64,000 bases of DNA from Tausonia pullulans. Its lineage: Eukaryota > Basidiomycota > Tremellomycetes > Cystofilobasidiales > Mrakiaceae. The notes below the pieces were generated by a model. The model was given only the letters and a program-made list of their open reading frames with translations. It was not told the DNA's origin and made no database searches. Below are positions 38,315-49,741 of the stretch, piece after piece. The first letter of the stretch is position 1. Each line of letters starts with the position of its first letter. A program made the position numbers and the translations under genes. The DNA lies in assembly GCA_951802195.1 (NCBI GenBank), contig OX637624.1, forward strand, positions 806,001 through 870,000, read 5' to 3'.

Positions 38315-40745
38315 ATGCTGCCCTCCACCCCGGACGCCGAAGCTTCATTCGGCCAGGGATCGAGCCGCTCTGTCAAGCGCAAGTCCGGCCAGAAACGGAC
38401 TACCACCGGCTGCCTCACCTGCCGCAAGGGGTGAGTTCGCAGACAGCGCGTCGACCGGAAATCGCGTTAAGTCGACTAACTGTGACTTCATACGCCGATC
38501 TATCAAAGACGAAAGAGATGCGACGAGACCAAGCCAACATGCTTGAGATGCACCAGGCTTGGAACTCTTGTCGGTAGCTTCGTTCGCTGTTGCTAAGAGT
38601 GTAGGCGGAGAACAGGACCGCCGCATGCTCAACTGACTCATGCCAACATTCGCGTTCGACCGTCCTTCCGCTGCAGTGCATCTGGCCAGTTGCCACCGTT
38701 CCTTTCGAGGACCAGTTTCGTCCCTATCCAGTTGCCAACTCAGCCGTCGCCTCATCCTCGACTTTGTCACCCGTCCTCGTCGACCACTCCCACGCTCTCG
38801 CTGCCACCCAGACGCGACTACCGACAAGCGACGACGGGCGCGAGTTGCATCGTCTTTCCGAGGCCGTCCTCGACAACAAATGGCTGCTTCCATCGTCAGC
38901 GTCATTGGCAGAAGCCACCTTCTACACCCAGCCTTCGGATCCATTTGAGCACGCGTATCCCAATGCAGAAGAGCGCGTCCTGGTGTGTCCCGAGCCTGAC
39001 GTTTACTCATCATCGGATCTAAACTGACATGAATCGAGCCATCATCAAGATCAGACACTTCCTCTATTTCCTGCCTACAATCCCTGCCGCCCTTCCGCCA
39101 GAAAACTCAACCGAACTTGAAATTTTCCTCCCGGCTTTCGCAACGCAAGATTTCCTCTCTGTCCCTCGAGGAACCTCGCAGGCGAGCGACTCGGTCGCAC
39201 TCGCCGTCTTTAGTCTAGCGAGCATTCATCTCGCCTACCTCCATCGCTCCTCGGCCCTCGATCGATTACTCATCTCCCGGCCGGACCTCGCTGCCGTCTC
39301 AATCTCCCTCCACCAGCGGTACACCTCGACAGCCACAGCGCTCCAGCAGGCGTCCCTTGCGCTCGCCCGTGCAGGGCTCCTCATCGAAGCCTCCCAGATT
39401 GCTGAACCGTCTGCAACCACTAAGCGCCACCTCGACTATCTTGCATTTGCGACCAACCTCTGCGTCTTCTCCCATGTCCTCGCGGGGGGGACCGGGTTCC
39501 GCGCCGCGCTCGATTTGAGCCATGCGATAGCGAATGCGAGGGGTGGACCACGTGGACTGCTGGAGGGTGCGCGACAAACCGGAGACCTAAGGACTCTGAG
39601 GCGGATGCGGGCGACGTTGGAGAATGATGTGGCGTGGGAGGTGTTCAGTACGTGCCCTGTTCCCTCCTCAGTTGAAGCACGGCTGATGTATGCCTCTCCC
39701 AGGTTCATTCTCCAATGGGAGGTCGCCCGAGCCGTTCTCCGAACCCATTTCATCGTGGTTCTTCTCCAGGGAGTACCTGCCGATGAACCGGACGGACGTC
39801 ATTCCAGGATCAAGCGAAGATTGGTGGGTAATGCAAGCGTCATTCAGCCCTCCCCCCCCCCCCCCCCTTTGTCTCGTCATTCTGATCGCTCGCCTCCGCC
39901 TCGCCAGGTCAACGTTTGAGACGATGCTCGGCATGTCCCGGCCCGTCTTCGACTTCCTCCTCCGCTTCGTTAACCTCTACGCCTCCGCTCGCGGACCCAA
40001 CGCCACCACCCTGTCGCGCGCCACGCCGACTCCCGAGCCATATCTCAGCCAAGCACATGCTTTGCTTGTTGAGATGGTTGCCGCTCGTCTGCAACGTCTC
40101 CCCGCCTTGATTGACGACAAGGTTAACGTTGACATCCAAGGGACACCGCTCGCTTGTCGGATCCGGCTCGGCGATCTCATCTGGCTCTATACACTCGAGG
40201 TCAGCGAAGAGAATAAAGCTCGAGGGAGGGAAGTGCTGACCACCCATACCCCGCTTTCACTCAAGATGGTCATCCACCGCGACCTCCTCGCGCTTCCACC
40301 ACCGGACCCAACGTCCCATGAGATCATCATCTCCCTCGTCGAAGCATGCGGCGCCCTCCCCGGCGGACTCATTCTCGGCTTGATGTGGCCGCTGATCGTC
40401 GCGGGAGGGGAATGTAAACACAAGGGACCGATCCGACGGAGGGTCAGACGAGCGTTGGATTCGATGAGGTGGGTCTGTCCCTTGATGGTCACTGAGGAGA
40501 ACGGGACCTTGCTCTTACGCCGCTCTTTCGAAGATATGTCCTGTGTTGCTTCAACCTCGACAGCGCCTTTACGATCCTCAACGAGGTCTGTCGCCTTCCC
40601 TCTCTGTTCCCTCAGTACCACGCTGAAAAGTGATCTCCGCCAGGTGTGGGCCCTCCGAGATGCCCCCGAGGACGGCAATCCGTGCGCCACCTGGCGCGAC
40701 ACCGTCCGCGGCGATGTCGCTAGTGAAGGCTTGATCCTTTTCTGA
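38315..40745 (+). CDS. Zn2Cys6 transcription factor, copy 2
   Basis: Paralogue of the regulator at 24047-26638. Exon 1 starts MLPSTPDAEASFGQGSSRS and contains KRKSGQKRTTTGCLTCRKG. Exon 2 adds RKRCDETKPTCLRCTRLGTL, and exon 3 (after ctgcag near 38676) supplies the last Cys in CIWPVATVPFEDQ. The cluster is CX2CX6CX6CX2CX6C. The regulatory region parallels copy 1: NAEERVL, IRHFLYFLPTIP, FSLASIHLAYLHRSSALDRL, ANARGGPRGLLEGARQTGDL, IRLGDLIWLYTLE, ILGLMWPLIVAGG, and a close NLDSAFTILNEVWALRDAPE. The zinc-cluster intron is placed differently from copy 1; most later introns agree. One intron holds a 16-nt C run (39852-39867). It ends ASEGLILF. The target is unknown. Confidence 0.88.
39852..39867 (+). 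repeat. 16-nt poly-C run in intron of regulator copy 2
   Basis: C run in the intron joining SSEDW and STFETMLGMS of the second Zn2Cys6 regulator, about 40 nt ahead of the acceptor. The matching intron of copy 1 has no such run. Confidence 0.8.
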
Positions 40746-40949
40746 GATTCAAGCGGGTTGCTTGCATATCAAGTCAAGGGAGATTATCAGAGTTCATGAT
40801 GGATACAGTTTGGACTTAAAATTGGGTTATCAAGGGAGGTCGTGCATTCCAACAGATAGAGGAAAGGAAGCGAGTGCGTGTATGGGGAGAAATCGAGGCA
40901 GTGCGAACTCCAGACAAGCTAAGCAAGCTAAAGTGTGAGCGACCGAAGC

Positions 40950-41816
40950 TTAAAGGAGCGCGAACGCTCCGCCGACTACACCGAGGGCGACTGCGACTCC
41001 GCCAGCCACAAGAGGGGAAGCCCGAGTCGAAGCTCCGCCGGTGGCAGCCTTGGAGGCCGAAGCTCCTGCGGAAGCAGCAGCCGAAGCACCTGCAGTCGCA
41101 ACCGACGCGGCAGCGCCAGTGGCTAGGAAGGAGAACGAAGAACGGAAGTGTCAATTCACAGGCAGTCACTCACGCGAGATAGCATCAGAAGGGCTACGAC
41201 CCGCACGCCACGCAGAATGAAGACATGAAGACAGACTGACCCGTCGAGAACGCTCCGGCGGCACCGCTAAGTTGTAGAAAGAAGGACAAAAAGAGAAAGA
41301 GGAGAGGGACTGCGGAGTCAGCAAAGCGTGCAGGCGACGTCATAATTGCAGACCACCGTGCTCCACTCGGCTTGTACAGACCTCGTTGCAGTGTCAAAGA
41401 CTCCAGTCGCGACGGAGGCAACAGCGCCAGTGGCTACAGCGGAGGAAAACCAAGCGAAGGGGAGGCGTCAGCATGACCACGCTCGCTAATGCACGCGGGT
41501 GCCTGGAAGGCAATGAATGACGCGTGCAAGCCAATACGGAAGACGAGAATAAAATCGATACCAACCAGTGTCAAAGGCTCCAGCAGCTCCGGAGGTAGCA
41601 GCGCCAAAGACGGAAGTGACGTCCTGAATGACTATTGAGCGAGGGAAAGAGGCGGGACGGTCAGAAAGTGGGACGGAACGAGACTAGGAAAAGAGGGGGG
41701 GGTATTGAAGACGCACTCTGGCGCTCCTCAATCTCGTGCCGGGAGGCGACGGGGTTGGCAACGGCGGAAGAGGTGACGAGAGCGGCGGCAACGAGAGCGA
41801 AGGAGGAGAACTTCAT
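40950..41816 (-). CDS. Small Ala-rich GPI-anchored cell-surface protein with exon repeats
   Basis: Secreted, probably GPI-linked wall protein of about 138 residues. Five exons: 41717-41816, 41566-41631, 41382-41433, 41241-41266 and 40950-41122. Signal peptide MKFSSFALVAAALVTSSAVA, then a possible Kex2-like site in RHEIEERQ. The middle is built of imperfect repeats, SGAAGAFDTATGAVASVATG, VFDTATSGAAGAFSTATGAA and ASVATAGASAAA, with junctions falling at the same point of the unit. The tail TRASPLVAGGVAVALGVVGG with AFALL is a GPI signal. Upstream at 41884-41890 a TTTTAAA-like box lies about 70 bp from the ATG on this strand, as in strongly expressed surface genes. No catalytic motif; a structural or adhesive role is likely. 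Confidence 0.8.
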
Positions 41817-42462
41817 GTTGAGTGGAAGGATAGGGAGGGTATAGAGTGAAGAGTGCAGTGAAAGCCGGGAGGGAAGGTGGTGGTTTAAAAGAGAAAGTGT
41901 TGCTCGCTCGAGCCTCCTACTACCCCTCGTTTCTTGGCGAGCCCGTCAGAGTCTCCTGTTAAATGAGAGCTCGGACCTCCGAATGAGTGTCGTCATCGAG
42001 TGTTCATCCCGCCTTAATATTCGTGACGCCATGCTCATCCAAGTCGCGCATCACGCGGCATGCAAGCCGTGTGTATGCGTGCATGCGAGCAGAAGATCAG
42101 CATACCACGCTGATCTAGGACGTGCCCATGACAATAATCTCTTGGCGGAAGAAGGCGTGAAAAAAAGGGGACGAGTGACACAGTCGCACGTCCGTCACCG
42201 GCTATTCAACTTTCGCTTTATCAGCGGTCATCGTTGCTCGTACGCGAGCCATCCAACCTCATGCCACTCAGATAGATGCATTGAGTAAGCCAGGCACAAC
42301 GTTGGCGTCACAAAAAGACGAGTCCTGACGGCGAACTCTGAGCTACAGGCGTATGTATCCGCAGCGACAAAGCATTCGGAAAGAAGGGCTTTTGTTAGAC
42401 TTCAGATAAACATAAAAACAAACCTTCCATCTGACTTCACAAGTCCCAAGAACCTGCCACGC
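41817..42462 (-). promoter_or_regulatory. Promoter region of the GPI protein, with TATA-like box
   Basis: On the minus strand, a TTTTAAACC box at about 41883-41890 stands about 70 bp before the start at 41816. The rest of the 646 bp up to the TLC-gene stop shows no gene. Confidence 0.45.
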
Positions 42463-43910
42463 TCAGAGCCGTATCGGCGGAATCGCAACAAACGGCGCTC
42501 CTGGATCTAACGAAATACCGTGGGTCGGTCCGTGGATCGGCGAAGGCTTTGGCGGGGCACGCCGGGATCTTCGTGAAGACGAAAGTGAGGTGGTGGTGCC
42601 GTTGGACACGTTGGTTGCGGTGAGAAGAGGGGATGTGGTGGCAGTAAGGAGTGGAGACGCTGTGGCGGAGAGGGAGGGCGATGCTGATGCTGAGCGCTCA
42701 ACGCGCTCCTTGTGACGGCGGAGCATTCCAAAGATGTTATTCTGTCGAAGAGGTGGTCAGCGGAGTCAACGGTAGGACAGATAAAAGATCCGCCGATGCA
42801 AACCTTAAACCAGTGCACATGCCTATGGCGGAAGGGCGTTTAGCATATGCAACTAGGAGAATGAAAAGAGAACAGCGGCGTACATGGGAAAAGCGGCTAT
42901 GAGAAGCAAGCAAGCCCCCCACCCAGCCATCCCAGGCTCGACGATCTGTCCGCGGTTGATCCTCTCAACGAGGAAAGAGGCGCAGATCCAGCTGCGAGAT
43001 CGCGAAGTCAGGGCGAGCACGCTCTCAACCAGAGATAAGGAGGTCGACACACGCATGGAAGAGGATGCGTGTCGCGAGGAAAGTGCCAGCAAATACCCAG
43101 TCGTTTCGGACCCAGGGGTTGATGTTGCTAAGCGCAAGGATGAACGTCGGGAGTTCGAGGAAGGCAGCGAGGGAGAAAACGTAGGTCTGATGAAGAATCG
43201 GAAGCCCGTCAAGCCAGGACGAGACTCTAAGAACTGGAAGCCCTACGAACCTGATGTGTGTGGAGCGCATACCACATGATGAGGACGTAGACTGCACGAC
43301 CTCTCCATCAGCATCTGAGCGCTCGTTATTTGGTCCACGCAGTCCTCCTTCTCTCTCGTGGAGTGCACACATAGCTTGAACAGCCACGCACCAAGATGGT
43401 GGACATATCCGGTCACCAGGTTCACGTGCTGCCGATGGCAGAGCGTCCCGACGAGGAGATCACTAATCAGGAAGCCTGTGTTGGCTGCGTCAGAACGATC
43501 TCGTCTCAATTCTTGGAGTGTGTGAGACTCACCAGCAAAAATGGTGCAAACTGCCTCCCCGAGAGCCTCCCTGCCTCCGTTCGCCTCTCGGACCTCCTTC
43601 ATCACGCGCACGTTGCCATCTGTCAGTCGTCGCAAAGGAGACGCGTCGAGTCAGCCATCCTGCCCTGCCTTCGCGCGGTCGCCCTCAAATTGAACTCACA
43701 CGCCCTCAGGAAGTCCATTACAAACGGCAGGCTCATTCCCGTCATCAGAGCCGAGCTCACAGTCGAGAGGATCCACGCCCGGCGCTTGGATTCGTGCGGC
43801 GGGAAGTAGCCTGGCAGAAGGAGGCGCGTCGTGAGGAGGAAGAGCCCAGGGAAGCCGACGAGGGTCCCCAGAAAGAGCTGTAGATTATGATCCATGAATG
43901 AGAGGAGCAT
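42463..43910 (-). CDS. TLC-domain (TRAM-LAG1-CLN8) membrane protein
   Basis: Polytopic ER-type membrane protein. In-phase splicing gives MDHNLQLFLGTLVGFPGLFL, a loop HESKRRAWILSTVSSALMTG, PFVMDFLRAYGNVRVMKEV, GFLISDLLVGTLCHRQHVNL, VTGYVHHLGAWLFKLCRAVY, LHTHQTYVFSLAAFLELPTF, ILALSNINPWVRNDWVFAGT, TRILFHAWICASFLVERINR, and CLLLIAAFPMHVHWFKNNIF then GMLRRH. The HH pair after TGY, the E-x-PTF block and the R-x-xFH block are TLC-domain landmarks. A Ser/Thr/Pro-rich cytosolic tail follows, with two SPLLTAT repeats. Relatives include ceramide-synthase-like and TMEM56-like proteins. The Lag1 motif of ceramide synthases is not evident, so the enzymatic role is open. The start is 43910 or 43895; upstream reading stays open, so a longer N-terminus is possible. 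Confidence 0.8.
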
Positions 43911-44292
43911 GGCCTCTGAGACAATACTCTCCGATGGGGTAGCACCAGGGAATGAGCGGATGGAGATGATGAGGGTTTCAGAGAAGGCCACGTTCCGTCG
44001 GAGGAACCCAGACAGGCGGTCAAGGCCGAGCGCCTCCTGTTGTGACGATCTCGTTGTCTCCTCTCCTACCCCTAGTGTCAGCTCTAAAACGATGAAACAA
44101 GTATGCCTAATTGTAGAGACATATATTCTCATTTTTTCTATACATAAAAAGGATCGCAGCAACTAGCTTGAGCAACACGATGACAGCGACGATTCGGTCG
44201 GTCCAAGCGCCTAGGGTCCTTTCAAGAGTGCACCAGGCGAGCTCCTTGCTTTCCGTCAACCACCACAGCCCTCGTCGCCTTCTTCTCCCTCC
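43911..44292. promoter_or_regulatory. Divergent promoter, TLC gene and CLP1
   Basis: About 380 bp between divergent starts. An AT-rich segment at 44090-44150 (ATATATTCTCATTTTTTCTA) stands out from the GC-rich surroundings and may be the nucleosome-free core. Confidence 0.4.
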
Positions 44293-47060
44293 ATGAACGT
44301 TCTCTCGGCCCCATCCATTGCCAACTGGTCTCTTGACCCTGAGTCCGAGTATCGCTTTGAGCTTGAAGGCGAGGAGGCCATTGCAATCCGGGTGCGTCCG
44401 TCCCTTGCATGTCTCTTGTTGCGTTCACGGGGCTGACCCTCTGCTCTTTCGCCAGGTGATCGACGGCCAGGCTGAGCTGTTCGGTGCCGAGCTTGCCCCC
44501 AAGCGATGGCATTACTTTGTCGCGGGCTACAAGGGAGCCGTCTTCAGCTGGGAGGGATGCACGCTTGAGATGAGTCCCCCGTTGCTGTTCCGTTTGTAGT
44601 GCACTTCAGAGCGACCTCAATCGCGTCCAGCGCGTGGTTTTTCATCCGAAAGGATGACTAGTTCCTATCTTGGGCCTCCAGGCTGTCCGCGCAAGCCAGA
44701 GCGAAGAGTGAGTCGCTTGACGGGCACATGTCCGGACGCGTCGTCCTCCCTTTGTGAGACGGTCACTGACGCTGGACTCTTTCGACTTCAGATGAGCTCA
44801 TAGCCTAACTCAGAGCTTTTCACTCTCATATGCGGCCCCATTTGAGTTTTTTGCTATCTTCGCCGAACGAGCTCGAAAACTGGCCCGCGAGTAGCGTTGC
44901 TCTGGTGCGAGTGCGTGCGAGTGCTGCACGTTTGCGACGGCTAGAAAGAAGGGCTACGGTTGGCGATCCGATGAAAATCATGGCTTTGTTCCATCGTTGG
45001 CGCTTTTGTCTCTTGTATAGTGGACTTGGGAGGAACCTTGCGACGCGCCTCCTCCCTTTGTGACAACCCTCGTTCGGCCCAGCTGTGCTCTCCCTTTCTA
45101 GGTGAGTGGGCCCAACGCGATTTTGGGAAGTAGACTAACGGGACCTAACTGAACTATTTCTCATCTACACTCAGCTCTCTCATGCACTTATTCTTTTGAC
45201 ATCGCTCTTTCCTCTCGGGGTCCTGATATGGTCCCTCTGTGCTTCGTGTCCCCTCTCCACATTGCAGGCACTCCATCAACAGAGTACCTCTCCAAGGAGA
45301 CGAACCTCCCTGCTCTCTCCAACTTGCATCTAACCCTCGAGTCGCGCCGCCTTCGCTCCTGTCGGCATCAGCTTGAACGCGCTCATGCTATCAAGTCTGC
45401 CCCGTCCAAGGCTGAGCGGGATCGGCTTCAGCGGGAGGACGAATGGCTGGCGCTCGCGGAGGAGGAGGACGCGCCGAGGGTGATGGTTCTTGGGCCGGAA
45501 GGTGCGGGTAAGACGAGTGTGTGCCAGACACTCATTAACTGGACCACTCGGCCTGGGCGAGGCTCAACACCGGTCTTTGTCAATCTTGACCCATCAGAGG
45601 TGGGCCCTGTTGTGTTCGGCCGCCTGCGCTCACAGCCTAGCTTATGATACCTCTGTTGCCCCTCTACCAGGGCATTATCACACCTCCCGGAACTCTCTCG
45701 CTCACCCCGATCCAGCACGCCGTCCCGGCGTCCTCCCCTGCCTCGATCTTTGGCTCGCCCCTCCCCACTGGTCCTCCACCCTCGCTCGCATCGACGCTTC
45801 TCCCACTCTCGTGGTATTACGGGTATGCCTCGCCCGGCCAGCCTGGCCGGACTCAGCTTTGGACCCAGCTTGTTGACGACATGGGCCGCCGATGGGAGGA
45901 GCGGCGGAAATGTGACAGAGTCGCCGCGAGCGCAGGACTCGTCGTCGATACGAGCGGTCGATTCGTCGAGCCTGGCCTTGGCAAGAGCGAGGGGGAGGGG
46001 GGGGAGAAGTACCGGCTTGTGCGGCAAGTCGTGGACGCTTTCAAGAGTGAGCTGCCCCGCTCGTGCTTAACAACTGGCACATCTGACACCTTTCTTTCCT
46101 CGCCAAGTTAATATTCTCATTGTCGTTGGGCACGAGAAACTCCAGATGGAGATGCACAAAATGTTTGGCGGGCCGACCTCGAGGACCCGGGTGGTCAAGC
46201 TTCCAAAGTCTGGCGGAGTAAATTTGTTCCTCGATTTCTTGCTGTGGTCCACCTGTGACTCACAATGTGGTTTCTCCGCAGGTCGTCGACCACGACGCGC
46301 TCTATCGCTCGCGAGCGCAGGCTCTGCAGATCAGGTCCTACTTCTACGGCGATGCTACCCCTCCTCCAACCGTCCGCCTTGAGGCTCTCGCCGGCAACGT
46401 AGCAACGGTCCCCCTTCCTCTCGCACCGCACTCGACGTCGATCAAGTTCGACGACCTCGCAATCTACCGTGTCGGAGAGGGTGTGTTCGGTGATCAAGGG
46501 CGCTTCCTAGCCACGCTCCGTTGACCGCTGATTTGTGACGCCACATTCGCCTCTCAACAACAGAGTTCATCGCCCCATCTTCCGCACTTCCCATTGGCGC
46601 AGCGCGGACGATCTCCGAGACCCAACTCCTCCGAGTTGACCCATCTCTGCCCGCGGCCGAGTCGAAACTCCTAAACGCGGTCCTCGCGCTTGTTCGTGCT
46701 CCCGAGGGAACAACCAAGGCGGTAACAGATGCCACACAGTTGACGGCGGAAGGTGCAATAGCCGATGTCAAGCCTGGGGAGGTCAAGGCCGAGGTGGGCG
46801 TCGCTGAGGGCGAAGACGGGTTGGTTGAGGGTGAGCTCGGGGAGGAGTTAGCGAGGAGTGAGATTGCGGGTTTTGTCGTTGTGTAAGTCCTCCTTTCACC
46901 CATTGCAAGGCTCCTTGGTTGTCGCTGACGAGCGCCCCGTTGTTGCCCCAGCACCGCCATCGACCTTGTCCGACGAAAGCTCACAATCCTGAGTCCGAGC
47001 CCAGGCAAGCTCCCGAGCCGGACAGCGCTCGTCGGCGGCTTTGAATGGCAGGAGATGTGA
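44293..47060 (+). CDS. CLP1: mRNA 3'-end processing factor / RNA 5'-kinase Clp1
   Basis: Component of cleavage factor IA (polyadenylation) and homologue of RNA 5'-hydroxyl kinases. N-terminal domain: NWSLDPESEYRFELEGEEAI, AELFGAELAPKRWHYFVAGY, VFSWEGCTLEM. The next exon continues STPSTEYLSKETNLP, a Clp1 hallmark. P-loop: RVMVLGPEGAGKTSVCQTL; then FVNLDPSE, LPLSWYYGYASPGQ, GLVVDTSG and ILIVVGHEKLQMEM; the C-terminal domain is YRSRAQALQIRSYFYGD, FDDLAIYRVG, and ends ALVGGFEWQEM. An acidic insertion of about 30 residues (VKPGEVKAEVGVAEGEDG) precedes the last strands. The intron between WEGCTLEM and STPSTEY (44574-45267, 694 nt, donor gtcccc) is about ten times the local norm. Confidence 0.93.
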
Positions 47061-47345
47061 AGAAGCAGGGGCGAGCGAAGCCCGTTCTTCATGAGTACCC
47101 AGTTGAAGATATAGGAGAGAAAGGCAACGGACAAGCGACGGAATAAGGGCAAGTAAAGAAGGGATAGAGATCTACGTTAAAAGAAAGGTACCAATGACGA
47201 CAATAGTCCAAATGTTCGATGATAAGGAAAGAGTGGTTGACGTGCGGGGCGATCTGTGCACCCAGCCTCCTAGTGTGGGAGAAATAAGAGTGAAGAGGAT
47301 GCATCGTGAAATATAAAGTGCAGGAGGAGGAATGTAGAGAGAAGC

Positions 47346-49741
47346 CTAGGTCACAGTAATTTTGACTTCAAGTTTCTTGTCAGTGCTTTATAGAAAGAAA
47401 AAAATGCTCTAGTCAGTGGTGAGCCAAAGCGGAGGAGAGGTGGCTTGACTAACCCCTTGTCGGGCGTTTTCTTGGCCGCCGCCTTCATTTTGCCCTTACC
47501 CGGAACACCACGGGTCCGACGTCCCGCCCGCTCAAGCCTCCTCATCCATACAATACCTCCTGCCGAGGTATTGGAAGCGTCCGCGGTTCCTCCCTCGCTC
47601 ACGGGCGCAGACCCTGCCCCGCTGGTCGAGACGCTTTCGAGGACAGAGGAGTACGCAACGGCGCTGCGCGCCGCACCAGGGCTGACGTGAAAGACGGCCT
47701 CCTTGGTCTCCACCGTGGACTTTGGCTTGACCTTGGCCTTCAATAACCGTGTTGGCTTGGAGTAAGGGTGAGCGGAGGCGGGGATGGCAAGACGTGATAT
47801 CTCAGCCGCCGGCGAGGAGATCACCCAAGACGGATCAAAGCTTGAGGCCGCTAGGAAGGTATGGCGCTGTCCGCGCTGGCTTACGCTGGAGTCCTCTACT
47901 GGAGAACAATCACCCGCCGGAAAGGACGAAGTGGTCGGCCACAAGGCAGACTGTGGAAGAGAGCCTTCCCCGCTCAGCGGAGAAGGGTAGGCCGTCGTTG
48001 TCTCGTTGACGCCTGCTGAGGCCAAGGCGCCAAGCTGTTGATGAGTTATCGAGGATGAAAATTTGGAAGAGGCTAGCTCGGACACTTGACGGGGGCCATA
48101 ATGTGACTGGAAGGACAAGGAACCTGACCAGCAGGTGGAGCGCACCGGAGGAGGCGGCAGGCCGACGACGGGGACGGGAGGCGCGATGGTGGCTGCTGAG
48201 GGAAACGCATCGTGTCGGCAGTGGGCATTCAAGGCAAGCGCGAGCGGGGCCTGACACCGATTATATGGGTCAGAGGGGTCCCAATTCTGGGGTATAGAAG
48301 GTAGGTCTTGAATGAATGACGGGAGGTGGTAGGGTGTGGTAAAAAAAGGTGGCGGGTCGACGGGGACGCCGCAGCCGGACGATAACACGCCGATGTAGTT
48401 CGGATCGACGTGGTGAGGATGGACTCCCTCGTAGCAGACGTCCGAAGAGAGATCGACATAGGTCGAATGGAATGGCGAAAGCATTTCACCTCGCCTAGGA
48501 GGAGGATACGCGGAAGACACGATTCAGTCTCGAGTGTATCGTCATAAGACGACGACGCTGCATATTAGCAAGCTTCTGACCCGGCGAACTCACGGAGGCG
48601 AATCCATGTAGTAGTAAGGCAACGCCTGGGTTTCAGGATCAATCTGCCATGTGATTTCCTCCAACTGATGATGCTCCTGCACCTCGTAGAATCTGGAATA
48701 TTGCCAACCATCCGATGACGGATCCGACGAGAGGCTGCCGTTGTAAGTTTCGCCGCCCGCAAGGAGGCTGCACGACGTGGCGCCGACGTCCTGCACGCCG
48801 TAAGCAACGACCAGGGACGAGGAGAAAGGAGGAGTCGGCACCTCCCGTAAGCCGAGCCCGCCATCACTAGAAGGTTGGTTGCTGACTGGGGCGGTGACGG
48901 AGTTAAATGGATATCCGGGATGGAGAGCGGCTGGCGCGGTCGGGACGTCGGGAGGACCCAAAAGCTCGTGCGGCGGCGGCTGCTGCTGCAGGGTGTCGAA
49001 TTCGGGTCCAGGGGTCTGATACATGGGTGAAACTGGCGAGGGTGGCTGGATGATGCGAACATGGAATTGAAAGCACAAACTCAAAGAGTCAGCTGAAGGG
49101 CCAAGAAGTAATTCGGTGACGGGGAGATGGTTCCGTTCTAATCTCGGGAGCTGGAAAACTAGTGTACGATACGGAACCACGAGAGTGACACAACACGGGA
49201 CAAACGTCACGCAGACTGGCGCGTGATTTCCAAGAAACGGGGGGAGAAGAATGCATGAGAAAAGTCAAATGCAGGAGGATATGCAAGGAAGGGCGACCAT
49301 GCCAGATAAAGCACGGCGCGCGCCACGACCACACCGCTACATGCGCCCTGACTGCGTCGTTCGCTTCGACAGGAGAAAGGGTAGACATGAAGCAGCGAAC
49401 CAAGAGCCTAGCTATAACCAGATTTGAGAGACATCTCCGCAATCAAGACGTACCCAGCAACGCGAGGTGTCCTCGTGGGTTTGTGGCCATGCGTGGGGAT
49501 CCGAGCGGGAGAGGTTGGGCACCTTTGATGATGGGTCGACACCGCAGCGAAGAGTGAGCTGCTCTTCGAGAGGGTCTTGGACGTAGGTGATATCAGGGTC
49601 GCGGCCGTAGTTAAAGGGAGAGAAGGTGACGGGCGACTTCATTCCAGATGTCGAGTGACGAAGGGTAAAGTATTCTGGTGAGAGGAGAGGAGTGGGGATT
49701 GCGCGCCGTTCAGAGCCTGACCTCGGGCGCTCGGAGATCAT
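47346..49741 (-). CDS. Hypothetical Ser/Pro-rich protein
   Basis: Not recognised. Proposed exons: 49454-49741, about 48597-49045, about 47402-48487, and a short last exon ending at 47346. Phases agree across all junctions (SRCW|PPSPVSP; MDSPP|RGEMLSP; TPDKG|TDKKLEVKI). The protein is low in predicted structure: ESPVTFSPF-like, PPPHELLGPPDVPTAPAAL, VDPPPFFTTPYHLPSFIQDL, FDPSWVISSPAAEI. Near the C-terminus there is a basic cluster (RRLERAGRRTRGVPGKGKMK, then AAAKKTPDKG), probably nuclear localisation or nucleic-acid binding, and an ending KKLEVKITVT. A further minus-strand open frame at 49763-50203 could be an upstream exon, but no clean junction links it. It resembles fungal transcription regulators in composition only; no DNA-binding domain is visible. 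Confidence 0.5.

Noticed and set aside
44660-44830. C/D-box-like snoRNA in the long CLP1 intron (ATGAG and CTGA-like words)
   Set aside because: Boxes are imperfect and there is no terminal stem visible by eye; not supportable without expression data.
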